A stretch of DNA of 64,000 nt, taken from assembly GCA_026418615.1 (NCBI GenBank), contig JAOAAY010000015.1:1-64000 (forward strand), given 5' to 3'. This stretch comes from Candidatus Sumerlaeaceae bacterium (GTDB lineage: Bacteria > Sumerlaeota > Sumerlaeia > Sumerlaeales > Sumerlaeaceae). Positions 62,000 through 64,000 of the stretch are shown piece after piece; positions within the stretch are counted from its first letter, which is position 1, and the number at the start of each line of letters is the position of its first letter. The notes beneath the pieces are model-generated. The model ran no database searches. It saw only the letters and a program-made list of their open reading frames with translations, and was not told where the DNA came from. Both the position numbers and the translations under genes were made by a program.

Positions 62000-63358
62000 T
62001 CAGTAAAGCCGCTCAATGGTCGCGTTCGGGTAATAGTGGCGCAGAATTTCCGGATGTTTTCGGCCGGCATTGGCCATCCCGATGGCGCCCGTCTGGCACA
62101 TGCCGACCCCGTGACCCCAACCGGCGCCGCGAATGACGAAAACCTCGGGCCGGGCGGCATCACCGCGGGTGTCCACGACAAAGGCGGCGCTTTTTAGAGG
62201 CGGCTTGAAAACTTGGCGGATGGCCAGTTCGGGTGAAAGCCGCAGAGTTCCATGTTCGCCGACAAATTCGGCTTCGATGAGTCGGCCGGAAGGGCCGCGC
62301 TTGAGGGGGCGAATGGCCGTGATGCGCCCCAACCCTTTGCGCTGGGCCTCGACAAGTGTTGTCAATTCGTCCGCCGAGACTTCGCGGGTCCAGCGGAAAT
62401 TCTTTTTCGACCATTCGGAAACTTGTGCAAATTCCGGATTACAGAAGACGGGCGGACTGGCCGTCAGCCAGGCGCGCATGCCCTTTTCAGTGGTCAGGTC
62501 CAAGGTCGAGGAGCCGTCTCCATCCATGCGGGCCGTATTCCAGTAACAGCGGTCGTCGGCACGATCCGGCCAAACATGGCGGATGTCCTCCGAGTGCCCG
62601 CCGCAATTCGACGCATAATAAGCCGACACCGGCCTGCCCTCAAACATGAGCACCAGCCCGCGCGTCGCGCTCACGGCGGCATCAGTGCGAGCGTTGGCCT
62701 TTGTGAGCCCGGAAAATGCCTGACAGGCAACATCGGAGCAGATATCGTAATGCTGACCGGCATAGATTTTGGTGGTGAGAGCCAGCACGGCCGCTGAGCG
62801 CGCGGCGACGGCCTGTGCGCAAAGGGCTTCGTGGGGCGAGTCCGTTCCGATTTCCGACGGGACAACCCCTCGCAAATACTCCTCGAGGGGCAGCACACCG
62901 ATGACGATCAGGCGATCATCGGCACCGGCGCGCACCTCGATGCGGCCGGAGTATATGCGATCTTCCGCCGATTCCCACCACCAACCCACGCCGTAGGGCA
63001 CGCGCCGGATTCCGAGTACGGCACTCGATTCCAGTGATTCCAGAATGAGGGGACCCGGCCCCAAGGAGGGGGGCTGAGTTTTTTCACGATCCGCGTCGAA
63101 GTATAAAATACCCTGTGACACCGCTATTGTGGTGGGTATGTCTGCTGGCAAGTCGGCAACAACGCGGCCTCCCGGTTCCGTCAGGCGCCAGGCAGGTTGG
63201 GGGGTCACGCAAATAGACGACACCGAATCGGCGATGAGCACGCGAATGGGCGGGTTTTCGGCGATCAGGGGTTTTGTCGTGCCAGAGTCCTTGGCCACGA
63301 GTGGCAAGGCCGCGGTGATGAGGATCAATGTCGGGCCGATTTGCAGGATGTTTCTCAC
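62000..63358 (-). CDS. SpoIID/LytB-domain protein, exported
   Basis: A 452-residue protein. A signal peptide is at about 1-22. The SpoIID domain (about 130-430) is recognisable by L-P-L-E-E-Y-L-R-G-V-V-P-S-E, A-L-C-A-Q-A-V-A-A-R-S, Y-D-I-C-S-D-V and the late G-A-G-W-G-H-G-V-G-M-C-Q-T-G motif. SpoIID is a lytic transglycosylase for peptidoglycan in sporulating Firmicutes; homologues in other bacteria are thought to act on cell-wall glycan or on amidase activation. The GTG at 63358 was chosen because GGGAGGAA is placed five bases upstream and the hydrophobic start follows. It is convergent with relA/spoT. Confidence 0.9.
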   Translation of the reverse strand: MRNILQIGPTLILITAALPLVAKDSGTTKPLIAENPPIRVLIADSVSSICVTPQPAWRLTEPGGRVVADLPADIPTTIAVSQGILYFDADREKTQPPSLGPGPLILESLESSAVLGIRRVPYGVGWWWESAEDRIYSGRIEVRAGADDRLIVIGVLPLEEYLRGVVPSEIGTDSPHEALCAQAVAARSAAVLALTTKIYAGQHYDICSDVACQAFSGLTKANARTDAAVSATRGLVLMFEGRPVSAYYASNCGGHSEDIRHVWPDRADDRCYWNTARMDGDGSSTLDLTTEKGMRAWLTASPPVFCNPEFAQVSEWSKKNFRWTREVSADELTTLVEAQRKGLGRITAIRPLKRGPSGRLIEAEFVGEHGTLRLSPELAIRQVFKPPLKSAAFVVDTRGDAARPEVFVIRGAGWGHGVGMCQTGAIGMANAGRKHPEILRHYYPNATIERLY

Positions 63359-63527
63359 GCGTTCCTCCCAAACGGACAGGCAGTGTCTCCCATGTTCAGG
63401 ATCCACTCGCCCGGAAAAGTCCAGCAGGTTCGGCCTCCCCGCCGGAGTATGGGGTCGGTGCGCGGTTTTTTGTTTGCACGGCCAACGCGCGGACGGTTGC
63501 GTTGATTGCGAGGGAGACGAGTGGTCC

Positions 63528-64000
63528 ATGGGTCACGCGCGAGTCATGCATGACAAGGTCAAATTGTTTTTCGGGATCCTTGCGTCCTCTGAGGACCTGA
63601 TTCCGGAGGCTGGACGGCGCTTGGGTTTGGATTTTTCCGAGGTGGAGGATGAGTCGCCCGTAACCGTGTTTTCCCATACGGATTATTATGCGAAGGAAAT
63701 GGGCAGCAGGATCCTGCGAAAATGGTTTTCCGTAAGGTTGCCGATTTTTCCCGACGAACTGGTGGATATCAAGCAGCACACGAATCTGCTCGAGCAGGTC
63801 TACGCCGATGACGGACACCGCCGGCTCAACCTTGACCCCGGTTATGTGTCTGCATCAAAGGTTGTCCTGGCCTCCACGAAAGACCACGCCCACCGCATTT
63901 ATGTCGGGCGAGGTATCTACGAAGAAGTAACACTTCATTACCGCCGTGGCATTGGCTTTGAGCCTTGGCCATGGACCTATCCTGACTACCGGACGCCGGA
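63528..64000 (+). CDS. DUF4416-like protein, 3' end cut by window
   Basis: A reading frame open from ATG 63528 to the right edge (157 codons, incomplete). Motifs match DUF4416: K-V-K-L-F near the start, H-T-D-Y-Y-A-K-E-M-G, I-K-Q-H-T-N-L-L-E, R-R-L-N-L-D-P-G-Y, L-A-S-T-K-D-H-A-H-R-I-Y and W-T-Y-P-D-Y-R. Its function is not known. An in-frame ATG at 63546 is possible, but AGGGAG lies upstream of 63528. It is divergent from the SpoIID gene. Confidence 0.85.
   Translation, partial: MGHARVMHDKVKLFFGILASSEDLIPEAGRRLGLDFSEVEDESPVTVFSHTDYYAKEMGSRILRKWFSVRLPIFPDELVDIKQHTNLLEQVYADDGHRRLNLDPGYVSASKVVLASTKDHAHRIYVGRGIYEEVTLHYRRGIGFEPWPWTYPDYRTP

Overview
The window is about 64 kb of GC-rich bacterial chromosome with roughly 49 protein genes, two of them cut by the window edges, and one tRNA. 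It looks like a diderm from a little-cultured lineage. The outer-envelope genes (O-antigen-ligase-like protein, Wzm/Wzt-type ABC exporter, lipoprotein) fit a Gram-negative envelope. Pseudopilins of the type seen in Sumerlaeota, Planctomycetota and Omnitrophota, DUF1573, DUF6677-like and DUF4416-like proteins, and a microcompartment gene pair suggest a PVC/FCB-adjacent candidate phylum such as Sumerlaeota (BRC1) or Hydrogenedentota. That placement is inference. No insertion sequence, phage gene, CRISPR array or rRNA was seen.

Layout. 1-6.4 kb: a partial DUF1573 protein, an O-antigen-ligase-like protein, a reverse-strand cassette (secreted protein, ECF sigma factor, anti-sigma factor) and gpmA. 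6.4-14.8 kb: a small membrane protein, a secreted lipase-like hydrolase, then a forward run of LysR regulator, cyanophycinase-like peptidase, OPT transporter, M14 carboxypeptidase and FMN reductase, which reads as a peptide-scavenging unit. 14.8-23.2 kb: a P-loop protein resembling DUF4914, an SGNH hydrolase, a polytopic membrane protein, an RDD protein, a beta-propeller lipoprotein and two coupled small membrane proteins. 23.3-34 kb: a major pseudopilin with a clear terminator, a GT4/GlgC pair, tRNA-Ala, a radical SAM protein, another GT4 enzyme and a minor-pseudopilin triad. 34-36.5 kb: a Wzm/Wzt exporter.

36.7-47 kb: an aldo/keto reductase, then a reverse-strand run of alpha-amylase, GH20 hexosaminidase, S9 peptidase and esterase with a starch-binding-like domain. 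All four appear exported, so the locus probably degrades external glucans, chitin-type sugars and peptides. 47-49 kb: a PduS-like flavin/Fe-S protein and a PduT-like microcompartment shell protein, with no other microcompartment genes nearby. 49-54.6 kb: glutathione peroxidase, a low-complexity exported protein, and an operon of two MDR dehydrogenases and a second Wzt-like ATPase without a permease.

54.8-64 kb: a 1644-residue protein with an extracytoplasmic FG-GAP-type propeller, one membrane span, long TPR arrays and a C-terminal Ser/Thr kinase, followed by a RelA/SpoT enzyme, a SpoIID-domain protein and a DUF4416-like gene cut by the right edge. The most notable items are the isolated PduS/PduT pair, the kinase with its domains in reverse of the usual order, and a shared C-terminal D-W-A-L tail on two unrelated secreted enzymes.
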